The notes beneath the pieces were generated by a model. That model had not been told where the DNA came from. It made no database searches and saw only the letters and a program-made list of their open reading frames with translations. Shown one piece after another: positions 1 through 8,489 of a stretch of DNA of 64,000 nt. Position 1 is the first letter of the stretch. The number at the start of each line of letters is the position of its first letter. The position numbers were made by a program, and so were the translations under genes. The DNA is taken from contig NZ_JADGMY010000023.1 in NCBI RefSeq assembly GCF_015234515.1, positions 203,882 through 267,881 on the forward strand. The letters run 5' to 3'. This stretch comes from Cellulomonas sp. GTDB lineage: Bacteria; Actinomycetota; Actinomycetes; Actinomycetales; Cellulomonadaceae.

Positions 1-18
1 GGGAGCCGCCGTCGTCAG

Positions 19-444
19 GTGCGCTGGACCACTACGCTCGAACGCGTGACATCCGGACCCATGGCTCATGCAGCGGTCCTCGCCGTCGTGGTGGTGCTGG
101 GCGGGTGCGCCACGCAGCCGCCGATGGCGCACATCGGTCCGTCGATACCCGCGGCCGCGTGCAGCGACGCGTTCGCCGAGATGCGCCGGGCTGCCGCCGA
201 CACGGTTCCGGTCAACCTTTCGGACCCGGACGGCCGCGCGATCGAGCTCATCGGGCTCGAGGGCTGCGCCAACACCGAGGAGTGGTTCGCGGCTGCGGTC
301 CAGAACCCCGACCTCGTGGGGGCGGCGGACCCGACGACGATGGATTCGACCGTCTTTGCCGAGCGTTGCCGCGTGGAGTGGCCCGAGCTGCGTGGCTCGC
401 GGGTGTGCACCGACGCCATTGCGACGGGGCTCGTCCCGGACTGA
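19..444 (+). CDS. Putative small lipoprotein, start uncertain
   Basis: The product is about 141 residues with a hydrophobic stretch ending in a lipobox (VLGGC, Cys near residue 30), so it is probably exported and lipid-anchored. Several further cysteines in the mature part could form disulfides. I do not recognise a family. The GTG at 19 gives an arginine-containing n-region before the hydrophobic core. An in-frame ATG at 61 would leave almost no charged n-region, so the longer form is preferred. The frame is open to the window edge, so the true start may lie outside. Calling it a lipoprotein rests on the signal sequence only. Confidence 0.5.
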   Translation: MRWTTTLERVTSGPMAHAAVLAVVVVLGGCATQPPMAHIGPSIPAAACSDAFAEMRRAAADTVPVNLSDPDGRAIELIGLEGCANTEEWFAAAVQNPDLVGAADPTTMDSTVFAERCRVEWPELRGSRVCTDAIATGLVPD

Positions 445-544
445 GCACAAGGCGGCCGCTCTCGCCCCGCATGGAACACGTCGCCCGCGGATCCGCGTCT
501 GGTGGTCACGTAGGCGCTCGTGAGTGATGCGAGGTCGCGGGCGG

Positions 545-822
545 CGCCGGCCGAGGTTCGAGCAGACGATGCTCTCGATCCACGACGGCCCGTTCCCGCC
601 CGAGGACCGCAGGCAGCCCGGGCACTGGGAGTGCGATCTGATCGTGGGACCGGTCACCGCTCGGCGACCGGGACGTTGGTTGAACGCCACACCCGCGCGA
701 CGCCGCCGTTTGCTTCTGCGACCCTCACGCACCCTGGCAGCGCGGCAGCAACGAGAACACCAACGGCCTGCTGCGTCAGTACTTCCCCAAGATCACGGAC
801 CTCACCCTCACCCCGCACGCAT
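545..822 (+). pseudogene. Decayed IS30-family transposase remnant
   Basis: Three reading frames in succession give pieces that match the IS30 transposase core in order. They are a GHWECDLIVG-like piece, then [12 protein letters not shown], then [19 protein letters not shown] (around 735-790). In intact IS30 proteins these segments surround the DDE catalytic residues with far more sequence between the last two. Here the pieces are frameshifted and the middle is deleted. No terminal inverted repeats are obvious. It is a non-functional scar marking past insertion next to the accessory cassette that starts at about 1 kb. Confidence 0.7.
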
Positions 823-1003
823 GCGCAACACGCGTACCGCGGCCTTGCGCGAGCAGTCGCCCGCCAGGCTTTCGAGGCGAGATCATGCGCCTGCGACACA
901 CGCGGTCACAGGCGAGTTGACTCGACTCGGTCGCACTGCCAAGATCACCACGCACCTCCACCCCAGGCGCCCCGCGGGAACTGCGTCACCAGACAGGAAC
1001 ACA

Positions 1004-1069
1004 ATGAAGCGTTCACTTCTTGCGATGATTTCCACTGCCGCTCTGATTGCTGGCTCGATCGGCTACTGA
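1004..1069 (+). CDS. 21-residue signal-like leader ORF
   Basis: This short ORF encodes MKRSLLAMISTAALIAGSIGY followed by TGA. It has an AGGA-type ribosome binding site about 8 bp upstream of the ATG. It has a charged N-terminus and a hydrophobic core like a signal peptide but no mature part. It ends 5 bp before the ATG of the next lipoprotein gene, which has no clear Shine-Dalgarno of its own, so translational coupling is possible. It could equally be the orphaned 5' end of a gene cut by the neighbouring insertion event. Confidence 0.35.
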   Translation: MKRSLLAMISTAALIAGSIGY

Positions 1070-1074
1070 TCCTC

Positions 1075-1713
1075 ATGCCGTATCGACACCTTCGGGCGTC
1101 GGGCGCGTCGTCCCTCGTGCTCGCCCTCGCGGCGTGCACGGGGGGCGGCGCTCCCGCCCGTGACGACGTGGCCCCGATGTGGGCAGCCGAGATCGACCGC
1201 ATCCTCGCCGACTCGCCGAGCGATCTGGAGAAGCGCGCCCTTGCCGACGGAAAGATCAGCGACGGCGAGATGAGCGAAGCACGGAACGCGTTCAAGTCCT
1301 GCATAGAGGACCTGCCGTACGGATTCGACGTCGAAATTCTCCCGGATGGTGGATTCGATATCGGTCCTCTCGACAAGTTCTACGACTCCTTCTCCTCGGA
1401 GGAGGAGGGCCGAGCCGCTTACCAGGCCCTGGTCGACGATTGCGAAACCGGGACGACGGGCGCCCTCGGTATGCTGCACGCCGCGATGCGTGACAACCCT
1501 CAGGGGAAGACTTCCGTCCAACTGATCCGTGAGTGCTTCGACGAGCACGACGTGAAGGACGGTGCGGGACTGACGGACGACGCGTTCAAGGATCTGCTCG
1601 AGTCCCCCGACTACACCCCGAGCACGGCGTGGGCGCAGAGCTGCTTCATCGACCCGGAGAGTGACGTCCTCATGGAGGAGCCGATGGAGCCGCTCCAGCA
1701 GGACACGGAGTGA
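1075..1713 (+). CDS. Lipoprotein, first gene of ABC export-type cassette
   Basis: The product is 212 residues with a short signal peptide and a lipobox (ALAAC, Cys about residue 20), followed by an acidic mature domain. That domain has regularly spaced cysteines and two similar Asp-rich segments (DGKISDGEMSEARNAF and DGAGLTDDAFKDLL) suggesting an internal duplication. I recognise no family. The 3' end overlaps the next gene by 4 bp (GTGA), the first of three such overlaps in a row, so it is very likely co-translated with the adaptor, ATPase and permease. That context suggests a substrate-binding or sensing lipoprotein for the transporter, which is inference. The ATG at 1075 is chosen because it gives a standard lipoprotein signal; the frame is open much further upstream through the IS30 scar. 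Confidence 0.7.
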   Translation: MPYRHLRASGASSLVLALAACTGGGAPARDDVAPMWAAEIDRILADSPSDLEKRALADGKISDGEMSEARNAFKSCIEDLPYGFDVEILPDGGFDIGPLDKFYDSFSSEEEGRAAYQALVDDCETGTTGALGMLHAAMRDNPQGKTSVQLIRECFDEHDVKDGAGLTDDAFKDLLESPDYTPSTAWAQSCFIDPESDVLMEEPMEPLQQDTE

Positions 1714-2741
1714 CCCGTGGGAAGCGGACCGGGCTGTCATGGGCAGCCGGCACCGTCGGACTGGCCGCGCTCGCTCTCGTGGCAGCAGGTGCGGCCATCG
1801 GTGCCGTCCTGCTGCCCGAGCAGGTCTCCCCGTCGCTCGGCCCGGCCCAGGGGGACCGATTCGTCGCGGTGAGCACCGAGTCGTACGACGGCGCCCGCAA
1901 GGTCCAGCTCACGCCGGAGGTCACGGAGTCGACCGAGCTCACGGTGACCGACTCCGGTCGCATCACCGCCTCCACGTGCGCGCCGGGAACCGCTCTGGTG
2001 TCCGGCTCGAGCCCGCTGACCGTGGACGACCGGCCCGTGCTCGCCCTGGCGACCCCTACGCCCCTGTGGCGGGACCTCGACGTCGACGCCCGCGGGCCCG
2101 ACGTGCGAGCCCTGCAGGAGGAGCTCGCGCGGCTCGGCCACCCCGTCAAGGCGGATGGCGTCTACGGCACGCGGACCCGCGACGCGGTCAAGGCGCTGAT
2201 GCGCGGCATCGGCGTCGAGCGTCCGACGGGCGCTCTGCCCGTCGCGTCCGTCCTCTGGCTTCCCGCCCAGGAGGTCCGGACGGCGACGTGCGCCGTCCGT
2301 CCGGGGGATCGCCTGACGGACGGCGTCGTGGCCGAGGTCGCCGGCGGACTGACCTCCCTCAAGGTCGCCGACCCCGCCGAAGGTGAGTGGGTCGTCCGGT
2401 ACCGGGACGTGACGGCGCCCGTTCCCTCCGACGGCAAGGTCGTCGACCCCACGTTCCTCGCTGCCGTCGAGGCGGGCCCGGAGCTCGAGCTCGCCCTGTC
2501 GGACGACGGCTCCGGGACGATCGACGTGGAGTACGCCTGGGCGGCACCGGCCGACGTCGCCGTCGTCCCGCCCAGCGCTGTCACCTCGCTCGCCGGTGGT
2601 GCCGGCTGCGTCGTGACGGAGGAGGGCGTCAAGCCCGTCACCGTCGTCTCGTCCGCTCTCGGCCAGACCCTCGTGTCCTTCGACGGGCCCCTACCCGCGC
2701 GCGTCGACACGCGCCCCGCGGCAGGGACGACCTGCCGGTGA
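1710..2741 (+). CDS. Membrane-anchored adaptor with peptidoglycan-binding domain
   Basis: The product is 343 residues. Residues about 8-35 form one N-terminal membrane anchor. Around residues 125-170 is a peptidoglycan-binding type 1 domain (GPDVRALQEELARLGH, then VYGTRTRDAVKAL). The C-terminal half is beta-rich, like the barrel part of periplasmic adaptor (membrane-fusion) proteins. In Gram-positive bacteria such proteins pair with MacB-type ABC permeases. It begins with a GTG overlapping the stop of the upstream lipoprotein and ends overlapping the ATPase start (GTGA). The inferred role is to couple the transporter to the cell wall or to pass substrate outwards. Confidence 0.75.
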   Translation: MTRGKRTGLSWAAGTVGLAALALVAAGAAIGAVLLPEQVSPSLGPAQGDRFVAVSTESYDGARKVQLTPEVTESTELTVTDSGRITASTCAPGTALVSGSSPLTVDDRPVLALATPTPLWRDLDVDARGPDVRALQEELARLGHPVKADGVYGTRTRDAVKALMRGIGVERPTGALPVASVLWLPAQEVRTATCAVRPGDRLTDGVVAEVAGGLTSLKVADPAEGEWVVRYRDVTAPVPSDGKVVDPTFLAAVEAGPELELALSDDGSGTIDVEYAWAAPADVAVVPPSAVTSLAGGAGCVVTEEGVKPVTVVSSALGQTLVSFDGPLPARVDTRPAAGTTCR

Positions 2742-3379
2742 AGACCGTCCGAGCCCGCGGCCTGAGTCACGCCTTCACCGGCACGGGCCCGCTGTTCACC
2801 GACCTCGACCTCGACCTCCTCCCGGGTGAGGTGGTCGCTCTCGTCGGACCGTCCGGGTCGGGCAAGTCGACCCTCCTGTCGATCATCGCCGGGTGGGTTC
2901 GACCCACTGCGGGGACGATCGAGCGCGAGGGCATCACGCACACCGGATGGGTCTTCCAGAACCCCCACGGAGTGCCTCGGCGCGCCGCTCTCGACCACGT
3001 GGTGCTGCCCTTGATCGCGCGAGGGCTGCACCGTGCCGACGCCGAGGACGAGGCGCGAAGCCTCATGGAGCGGTTTGCGCTCGCCCACGTCGCGGACCGC
3101 CCGTTCCGGGCCCTGTCGGGCGGTGAGGCGCAGCGTCTCATGCTCGCCCGCGCCACGGCCACGGGGTCGGACCTCATGCTCGTCGACGAGCCCACAGCGC
3201 AGCTCGACCTCTCGACGGCCGGGACGGTCAACGCCGTGCTCGCCGGGATCGCCCGCGATGACGGCATCGTCGTCGTCGCGACCCACGACCCCGCCACCCG
3301 CGACGCCTGCACGCGCGTCGTCGACCTCGCCCACCATCAAGCGCAGGCGCCCTCGACCGCTGGGCAGGGGACGGCGTGA
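2738..3379 (+). CDS. ABC transporter ATP-binding protein, LolD/MacB type
   Basis: The product is 213 residues, the usual size for a stand-alone nucleotide-binding subunit. All ABC motifs are visible: Walker A GPSGSGKST (about 37-45), Q-loop WVFQNP, signature LSGGE, Walker B LMLVDEP and the H-loop THD. The sequence fits the LolD/MacB/FtsE class that works with FtsX-type permeases by mechanotransmission rather than classic substrate import. The GTG start overlaps the adaptor stop by 4 bp, and the stop overlaps the permease start by 4 bp, giving strict translational coupling. It acts on the cytoplasmic face of the membrane. Substrate unknown. Confidence 0.88.
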   Translation: MKTVRARGLSHAFTGTGPLFTDLDLDLLPGEVVALVGPSGSGKSTLLSIIAGWVRPTAGTIEREGITHTGWVFQNPHGVPRRAALDHVVLPLIARGLHRADAEDEARSLMERFALAHVADRPFRALSGGEAQRLMLARATATGSDLMLVDEPTAQLDLSTAGTVNAVLAGIARDDGIVVVATHDPATRDACTRVVDLAHHQAQAPSTAGQGTA

Positions 3380-4470
3380 CGGGACGCATGCGCGTCGGCT
3401 CGGTCTGGTCGGAGGCCGTACGCAACGTCGCGAGCCGGACGACCCGTGCCACCCTGCTGGCGCTCGTCCTCACGTTCGGCGCAGGTGGCCTGGCCTGGGC
3501 CGACGTCCACTCGTACGTGGGAGTGGTCAGGGACGCGGAGACGTACCGGTCGTCGGGCTCGGCCGTGCGGACGGTGAGCACGGAGGGCCGTGAGGTGAAC
3601 GGCCGCCGGTGTGACGCCCTCGCCGGGACGGCCGGGGTCGTCGCGGCCGGAGCCCTGCGCCCCGGTGTGGCCCTCGATCTGCTCGCCCTGCCCGGGACCG
3701 ACCTGCGCACCTGGGAGGTGACGCCCGGCGTCGTCGACCTGCTGGCTGCCGCCGGGGCCTCACCAGTCGCGGGCAGCGCAGGCCTCGGGGTCTGGCTGTC
3801 CGACGACCTCGCGCTCGCCCTCGGGGTACGTCCCGACGACGAGCTCACGACGCCCGGCGGGACGGTGCGCGTCGCAGGGATCTACACGTGGCCGGACGAC
3901 GGGCGCGCCCGCGACCTCGGGTACGCGGTCCTGGCCCCCGTCGCCGCAGCAGGCGCGTTCGACCGGTGCTGGGCGCAGGTGTGGCCGGTCGACGAGGGCG
4001 TGGCCGGGCTGCTGCACACTGCGCTCGAGCCGGCCGGCGTCGCGGCGTCGCGCACCAGCCCGCTCAACGCGAGTCTCGGCTCGTCGCTCGACGGGCCCCA
4101 GCTCCTCGCCGCACGACCCACCCGCCTCGCGCCGCTCGCAGCCGCGATGCTGGGCGCCGCGCTCGGCCTGCTGGCCGTACGTGCGCGTCGGCTCGAGATC
4201 GCGAGCGCGATGCACGCGCGGGTCCCGCGGGCGCACCTCACCTGGCAGCACGTGCTCGAGGCCGCGGCGTGGGTCGGGGCCGGGACGGCGCTGTCGGCCG
4301 CGCTCGTCGCCCATGCGGCCATCGACGGCAACCCGGACCCCGCGCTCGCCGCGTGGATCACCGGCATGCGGACCGTCCTGGCGGGTGGTGCCGCTGCAAT
4401 CCTGGGGATCCTCGCCGGTGTCGTGGCGACCCGGGAGAGCCATCTGTTCCGGTACTTCAAGGAGCGGTGA
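3376..4470 (+). CDS. FtsX/MacB-type ABC permease
   Basis: The product is 364 residues. It has one N-terminal membrane segment (about 22-40), a large extracytoplasmic domain of about 200 residues, and three C-terminal membrane segments (about 255-275, 293-315, 330-352). This is the standard FtsX/MacB topology. The external domain contains cysteines that may be disulfide-linked. GTG start, overlapping the ATPase stop. It is the last gene of a four-gene coupled cassette (1075-4470). Such systems move lipids, peptides or lipoproteins, or signal to wall hydrolases; nothing in the sequence fixes which. Confidence 0.8.
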   Translation: MTGRMRVGSVWSEAVRNVASRTTRATLLALVLTFGAGGLAWADVHSYVGVVRDAETYRSSGSAVRTVSTEGREVNGRRCDALAGTAGVVAAGALRPGVALDLLALPGTDLRTWEVTPGVVDLLAAAGASPVAGSAGLGVWLSDDLALALGVRPDDELTTPGGTVRVAGIYTWPDDGRARDLGYAVLAPVAAAGAFDRCWAQVWPVDEGVAGLLHTALEPAGVAASRTSPLNASLGSSLDGPQLLAARPTRLAPLAAAMLGAALGLLAVRARRLEIASAMHARVPRAHLTWQHVLEAAAWVGAGTALSAALVAHAAIDGNPDPALAAWITGMRTVLAGGAAAILGILAGVVATRESHLFRYFKER

Positions 4471-4475
4471 CGCCG

Positions 4476-4601
4476 TGGGTGCGCCTACCGGGCGCCGAGG
4501 TCGAGGAACGGCGCGGTGTGACCGGACCGCTGGCCAAGGAGTTCGGCATCAGCCGCGAAACGCTCGACAACTACCTGCGCGCGGCGACCGCGACCGGCTG
4601 A
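4476..4601 (+). pseudogene. C-terminal HTH tail of a serine recombinase/resolvase
   Basis: About 40 codons read as the last helix-turn-helix of a resolvase/invertase family protein: a GPLAKEFGISRETLDNYLRAA segment closely resembles the usual TALAREFGISRETVYQYLR tail. The catalytic serine domain is absent; the sequence starts right after the permease stop. It is therefore a truncated remnant. With the IS30 scar on the other side of the ABC cassette, it suggests that the cassette lies between old mobile-element junctions. Confidence 0.55.
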
Positions 4602-4782
4602 ACCGCGCCCGACGATGCGGCCGCCGGGAACAGCCGGTCGAGCTCATCGGGGTCGAAGAAGGAAGCGAACAGGTCCGTCCCACTTCCAAGGAACTGGGAC
4701 GGGCGGTCGGCGGCCGTCGTCAGCGCCGCGCGCCATGCAGTCGGGCGTCTTCGCGCTCGGCCAGGTTGGCGCGGCCGGACGG
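4571..4782 (-). pseudogene. Degenerate minus-strand coding fragment, family unknown
   Basis: On the minus strand two overlapping frames give protein-like text that joins with one frameshift: ANLAEREDARLHG continues as AWRAALTTAADRPSQF and then GTDLFASFFDPDELDRLFP, ending at a TAG at 4571. Residue composition is unlike the arginine-rich shadow frames seen elsewhere in this GC-rich DNA. There is no start codon with a ribosome binding site, and it abuts the neighbouring lipoprotein stop. I do not recognise the family. It is probably the tail of a gene lost by rearrangement. Confidence 0.3.
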
Positions 4783-5156
4783 TCAGCGCACCTCGACGGT
4801 GCCGTCCTCACGGACGTAGATCAGGGTCTCGGGGCAGATCGGCGGATCGACGGTCCCCAGCACCTCGCCGGTGGCCGTGTCGGTCACCGTGAAGCCCACA
4901 TCGACACAGCGCTCGTCCTCCTCCCTGATGAGCTCGCCCTCGTACCGGATCGATCGCCCTTCGCGTGCCGCGATCTCCTGGGGCTCTGCGGCCGGGCCGT
5001 CGAACGTCAGGGTGACGGACGTCGTGCCCTCATTCACCAGCTCGGCCCTTTGTGGCAGGGGGGGTCGTAGAAGCAGCCCGTCGTCGTGAGAGCACAGGCC
5101 ACTGCCAGCGCGATAGTTGACAGGGTCTGGCGCGCCGCTGCGGCGTGAGCTGTCAC
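4783..5156 (-). pseudogene. Frameshifted small lipoprotein (homopolymer tract)
   Basis: The 5' part (5156 down to 5034) starts with GTG overlapping the upstream stop (GTGA). It encodes a lipoprotein signal ending ALTTTGC and stops after 40 codons. The 3' part (5037 down to 4783, 84 codons) is a well-formed acidic domain ending YVREDGTVEVR. The two frames join if the run of seven G on the plus strand at 5058-5064 had one more base, giving YDPPLPQRAELVNEG across the junction. So this is one lipoprotein of about 124 residues split by a one-base change. It could be a true mutation, a phase-variable tract, programmed slippage or a sequencing error. Function unknown. Confidence 0.6.
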
Positions 5157-7299
5157 GGGGTTGCTCCGTTGGTAGGCGTGGTGGCTCGGTAGGCGAAGAT
5201 CCCTGTCGCTGATTGGTCGGGGGCCGGCCATGACGGATAGGCGAGGTAGAAGACGTCGGCCTCCACGGCAGCCACGGCTGCTTCCGCGTCGGCCTTGGTT
5301 AGGGCGACGCCGTAGTAGAGGGTGAAGGAGACCGAGTCTCCGGGGTCGATCACGCCCAGGTCGAGGTCGAGAGTGCTGCCGGCGCTCCAGTGCGGGCCGG
5401 ATGTCGCGTACCCGGCGGTGCCCCACGGGGCAACAGACTGGCCGGACCATGTCGCGTCATCCGTGACGTCGACCACCCGCGAGTCGTCGCCGCCCGGCCT
5501 CTTCGCCCAGGTGGAACCCATCTGCCACACCCACCGCGACCAGGTCACGTCCCACGACGTGCTGCGTCGGTAGTAGACGTGGCCACCGGCCGACGGCGTC
5601 TGCCCGAGCAGTGGCTCCGGGCGTTCCACGGTGACGTCCACCGCGTAGAGGTTCGGGTCCTGCGACGGGTGCACGCTCTGGCGGACGCGGAGCGTGGAAG
5701 TGTTGAACAGGCTGACGCCGACGGAGGTGCCCGTGTACGCCGTGGACCGCTCGGGGTTGAAGGTGAACACGCCGGGCTCGACCGTCCTGGTGCTCTGGTA
5801 GTCGAAGTCCTGTCCCGCGACCTCGTCGTCCCCCACTGCCCAACCGTCATCCAAGGACACGTGATAGGTGCCATCGCGCTGGACGCCGCTGCGGTACCCG
5901 ACCACTCCCGTGTTGCCGACTCCCAGCGTGAGCCAGTCGCTCTGCAGCATCACCCTGTCCGGGACGAACGTCGCCGTCCAGCTGACGGTCGTGGCAACCG
6001 ACCACGGCTTGCTCAGAGCGGTATTGGTGACGACCAGCACCGCGTTGCGGCATTCGTATCCGTCCTCTGAGCCGAGAGAAGAGGTGTGACCGGCGGCCGG
6101 CGCTGACGAGGCTGCCGTCGAAGTCAGGCCCTCTGAGCCGAAAGAAGAGGTGTGACCGGCGGCTGGCGCTGACGACGCTGACATCAGAGTCGGGCCGGTG
6201 TACCTCGGGCAGATCGTTGGGAAAGCGGCGACCCCGTCGATGAGGGTTGCCGCCGCCCCCTCGCCGACGGTGACGGTCAACTGACCCGTCAGGTCGGTCG
6301 GCCCGGTGAACTCGATGTAGGCGGCGCCCCCTGGACCCAGGCGGACGGTGCCGGACTGCTGGCGGTGCGTCTCGCCGAAGGTCACCTCTTCCGCCGGCTC
6401 GATGTGCGGGGTATTGAGCTCGTCGCGCCAGAACCCGCCCGGCTTTGCATCCTCGGTCGTGAAGCCGCCGAAGCCGTCGACGTAACCCAAGGAGTACATC
6501 CACGTCCGGAACAGGTGGATCTGCTCGCTGTAGCTGTCCCCGTGGTCGGCCATCACGGACGCGATGGCGCCCACCGCGCTAGGGGGAAGGAAGAAGCGAC
6601 CGATCTTGCGCCAGGTCGCCTCGATGGCGGCCGCGCCACCGGTAGCGTCGTCGAAGTACTGCTGCTGCAGGAACTCAGCTACGGGGAAGGCCCCGTACTC
6701 GGGGCCGCCGCCCGTCAAGGGCTCGATCAGCGTGCCGCTGTCGAGGCTGTCGGCCGAGTTGTCGAGGAACGTCTGCAGGAAGTGCGCGTACGTATCCCGG
6801 GGAGGGAACGTGCCCTTGCCATCGGCGCTCTGCACGGCATCGGTGCTCTGCACCAGGTGAGCGCCCCAGTTCGCGGTCGCCTCGCCCCACCAGTAGATGT
6901 CGGCGGACCCGGAGGCCAGCCGCAGGAGCTGCGCGGGCGACTGGAGGTACCGGTACTGCACCTGGTGAAAGAACTCGTGGTGGGGGAGCCATTCCTCGAT
7001 GTCCACCGAGCTCATGACGGGCCGGGATCGGACGCGGCCTCCTGGTCGACGGTGAGCGCCCATCCGGCGACGTCGGCCTCACCGTCGATCGCCCAGGAGG
7101 CGCTCACCCATGACGTCGTCACCCACGCGTCCGAAGGATCGATCCACACCACTGGCGCGGGAATCTCGTCCACGGCGGCCGCCGGCATTCCCTGAAGCAT
7201 CAGTGCGACGACCATCAGCACACCGGTGGCCGTGACGCGATGGCGGGACCTCTGCCGTTGCCCATGCGTGCGATGTGTTGAGCCACCATGCATTGCCAC
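5153..7299 (-). pseudogene. Broken secreted zinc metallopeptidase-like protein
   Basis: The N-terminal piece (GTG at 7299 or ATG at 7293, to a stop at 7012) has a long basic n-region, a hydrophobic signal core and AAA cleavage area, then an Ig-like start (WIDPSDAWVTTSW). The main piece, in another frame from about 7063 to 5153, has HHEFFHQVQY, an HExxH zinc motif, followed by WWGEATANWGAH, which supplies the third ligand Glu as in gluzincin/peptidase MA-like proteins. A long beta-rich C-terminal region follows. The catalytic domain starts abruptly, so the region before HExxH is deleted as well as frameshifted. The stop overlaps the start of the downstream lipoprotein (GTGA). The original protein was probably an exported cell-surface protease or adhesin; as it stands it should not be made whole. 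Confidence 0.65.
6064..6180 (-). repeat. In-frame 66-bp duplication, two 51-bp near-identical cores
   Basis: Copies at 6064-6114 and 6130-6180 differ at only a few positions and are 66 bp apart. The duplication is therefore in frame and repeats a 22-residue unit (SSAPAAGHTSS with GSEG) in the C-terminal region of the metallopeptidase-like gene. It looks like a recent tandem duplication in a low-complexity linker. Confidence 0.8.
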
Positions 7300-8157
7300 G
7301 TCGAGGTCCCCCTGCTCTGAGGGCTCGACTGTTGCACTCGCCGCCGCCGCGGGTGACGACATGCCGGGGGTTCATCCGAATGCCGCAGGCACCGGGCGCG
7401 CTCGCCCGGGGGGTTGAGGTCTTCCCGTTTGGCGATCGCTCATCGGGCAGCGCGTCGGCTCCTTGACGACTGGGCGCTGCATCGCAGCAGTCTCGGTCAA
7501 CAGGCCCGCGGTGGTGTCGGGGTGAGCGGGGCACTACCCGCCGCGACGTGGGCAGGGACCGGAGGCTGGTTCCCACAAACGACCGTTTCCGGTGGTGGAT
7601 GCCCAACGGCGTCCGGCGTCACGGGCGTGCTGAGCGGCGGCGGCGGCGATGGCACGCTCCCCGGCTCCTGGGCCACCTCCCCTAGTCCTGCCGCCGCAGG
7701 GGCATCTGGGCGGGGCCCATCCGTTCCGCTCAGCAGGGCAACCTCACCACCGCGATCTTCTTGGCCATCAGGCTGCCGCTGCTCGGTCTCGGCTTCCTGT
7801 TCTGGGTCCTCACCTCCGAGGCCCGGTCTCGTCATCTCGCCAAGCTCGTGACGGCGTACCGCCATCGCGGATGAAGGCGCGCCATGACGGAGCTGTCGCC
7901 GCCTGCGCGGCGTGCGACAACTTCGGCGCGCCTCGGAGGGGTCGAGGCGTCCGACGGCGGGTGGCTAGGCAGCCTCACACCCCCGCGTGCCATCAGCGCG
8001 GTGACGGGCGCACCGGACCCAGGCACACCGCCCGGCCGCCGGCACCCGCATCGAGTCCGAGATCCGACGGAATCCGGGCATCGGCGTCCGGTCACCCAGC
8101 TAGTTCCGGCCGTCGGCTCCGGCCCGGAAACAGCCCCACAGCGCCGTCGCCGACCCA
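7300..8157. other. About 0.85 kb without a credible intact gene
   Basis: No frame here shows the codon pattern of a real actinobacterial gene with a start and ribosome binding site. One plus-strand segment (about 7710-7874) reads as a hydrophobic tail, IFLAIRLPLLGLGFLFWVLT followed by a basic end, and stops at 7874. An in-frame TAG at 7683 lies just upstream and there is no good start, so it may be the tail of a lost membrane protein. The rest looks like eroded accessory DNA before the conserved core. Confidence 0.45.
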
Positions 8158-8191
8158 AGAAGCCCTGCCGAGACCCCTCGGCAGGGCTTCT
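8158..8191. terminator. Strong hairpin, 15-bp stem
   Basis: Arms 8158-8172 and 8177-8191 pair perfectly over 15 bp (AGAAGCCCTGCCGAG) with a four-base loop. There is a weak pyrimidine tail rather than a U-run, as is usual for high-GC actinobacteria. It may serve either strand. Confidence 0.75.
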
Positions 8192-8237
8192 CGCCGTCCG
8201 CGAGCGCCTCCAGACCGCCTCAAGCACCCCAGAACCA

Positions 8238-8275
8238 CGAAACTCCCGGTCAGAGAACCCTGACCGGGAGTTTCG
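8238..8275. terminator. Strong hairpin, 16-bp stem, downstream of tRNA-Leu
   Basis: Arms 8238-8253 and 8260-8275 pair perfectly (core GAAACTCCCGGTCAG) around a six-base loop. It sits about 40 bp beyond the 3' end of the minus-strand tRNA-Leu, so it most likely ends that transcript. Confidence 0.75.
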
Positions 8276-8313
8276 GTACCACCTGAGCGGTTCCTTCCGG
8301 AACCACCCCACTG

Positions 8314-8396
8314 TGCGCGAGGCGGGATTTGAACCCGCACGCCCTTTCGGACACTGGCACCTGAAGCCAGCGCGTCTGCCGTTCCGCCACTCGCGC
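8314..8396 (-). tRNA. tRNA-Leu (CAG anticodon)
   Basis: This 83-nt cloverleaf on the minus strand has a 7-bp acceptor stem GCGCGAG/CTCGCGC with discriminator A. The anticodon stem-loop is CTGGC-TTCAGGT-GCCAG (anticodon CAG). It has the long variable arm of a class II tRNA and a normal T arm (GGTTCAAATCC). CCA is not encoded. It forms the border between the eroded accessory region on its left and the core operon on its right. tRNA genes are common integration sites, but I see no duplicated 3' end here. Confidence 0.93.
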
Positions 8397-8489
8397 GCGC
8401 CGCAGAACGTTAGCACGGTGCGGGCCTCACCACCGAACCGCCCCGGTCGGCCCCACCGCCGCTGCCTCACGAACGGCCCCACCCACCGT

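Noticed and set aside
7414..7874. Real gene in the eroded region before tRNA-Leu
   Set aside because: A hydrophobic tail is visible but an in-frame stop and lack of a start make it at most a remnant.
8314..8396. Integrated element attachment site at tRNA-Leu
   Set aside because: No duplicated tRNA 3' end or integrase was found within the window.
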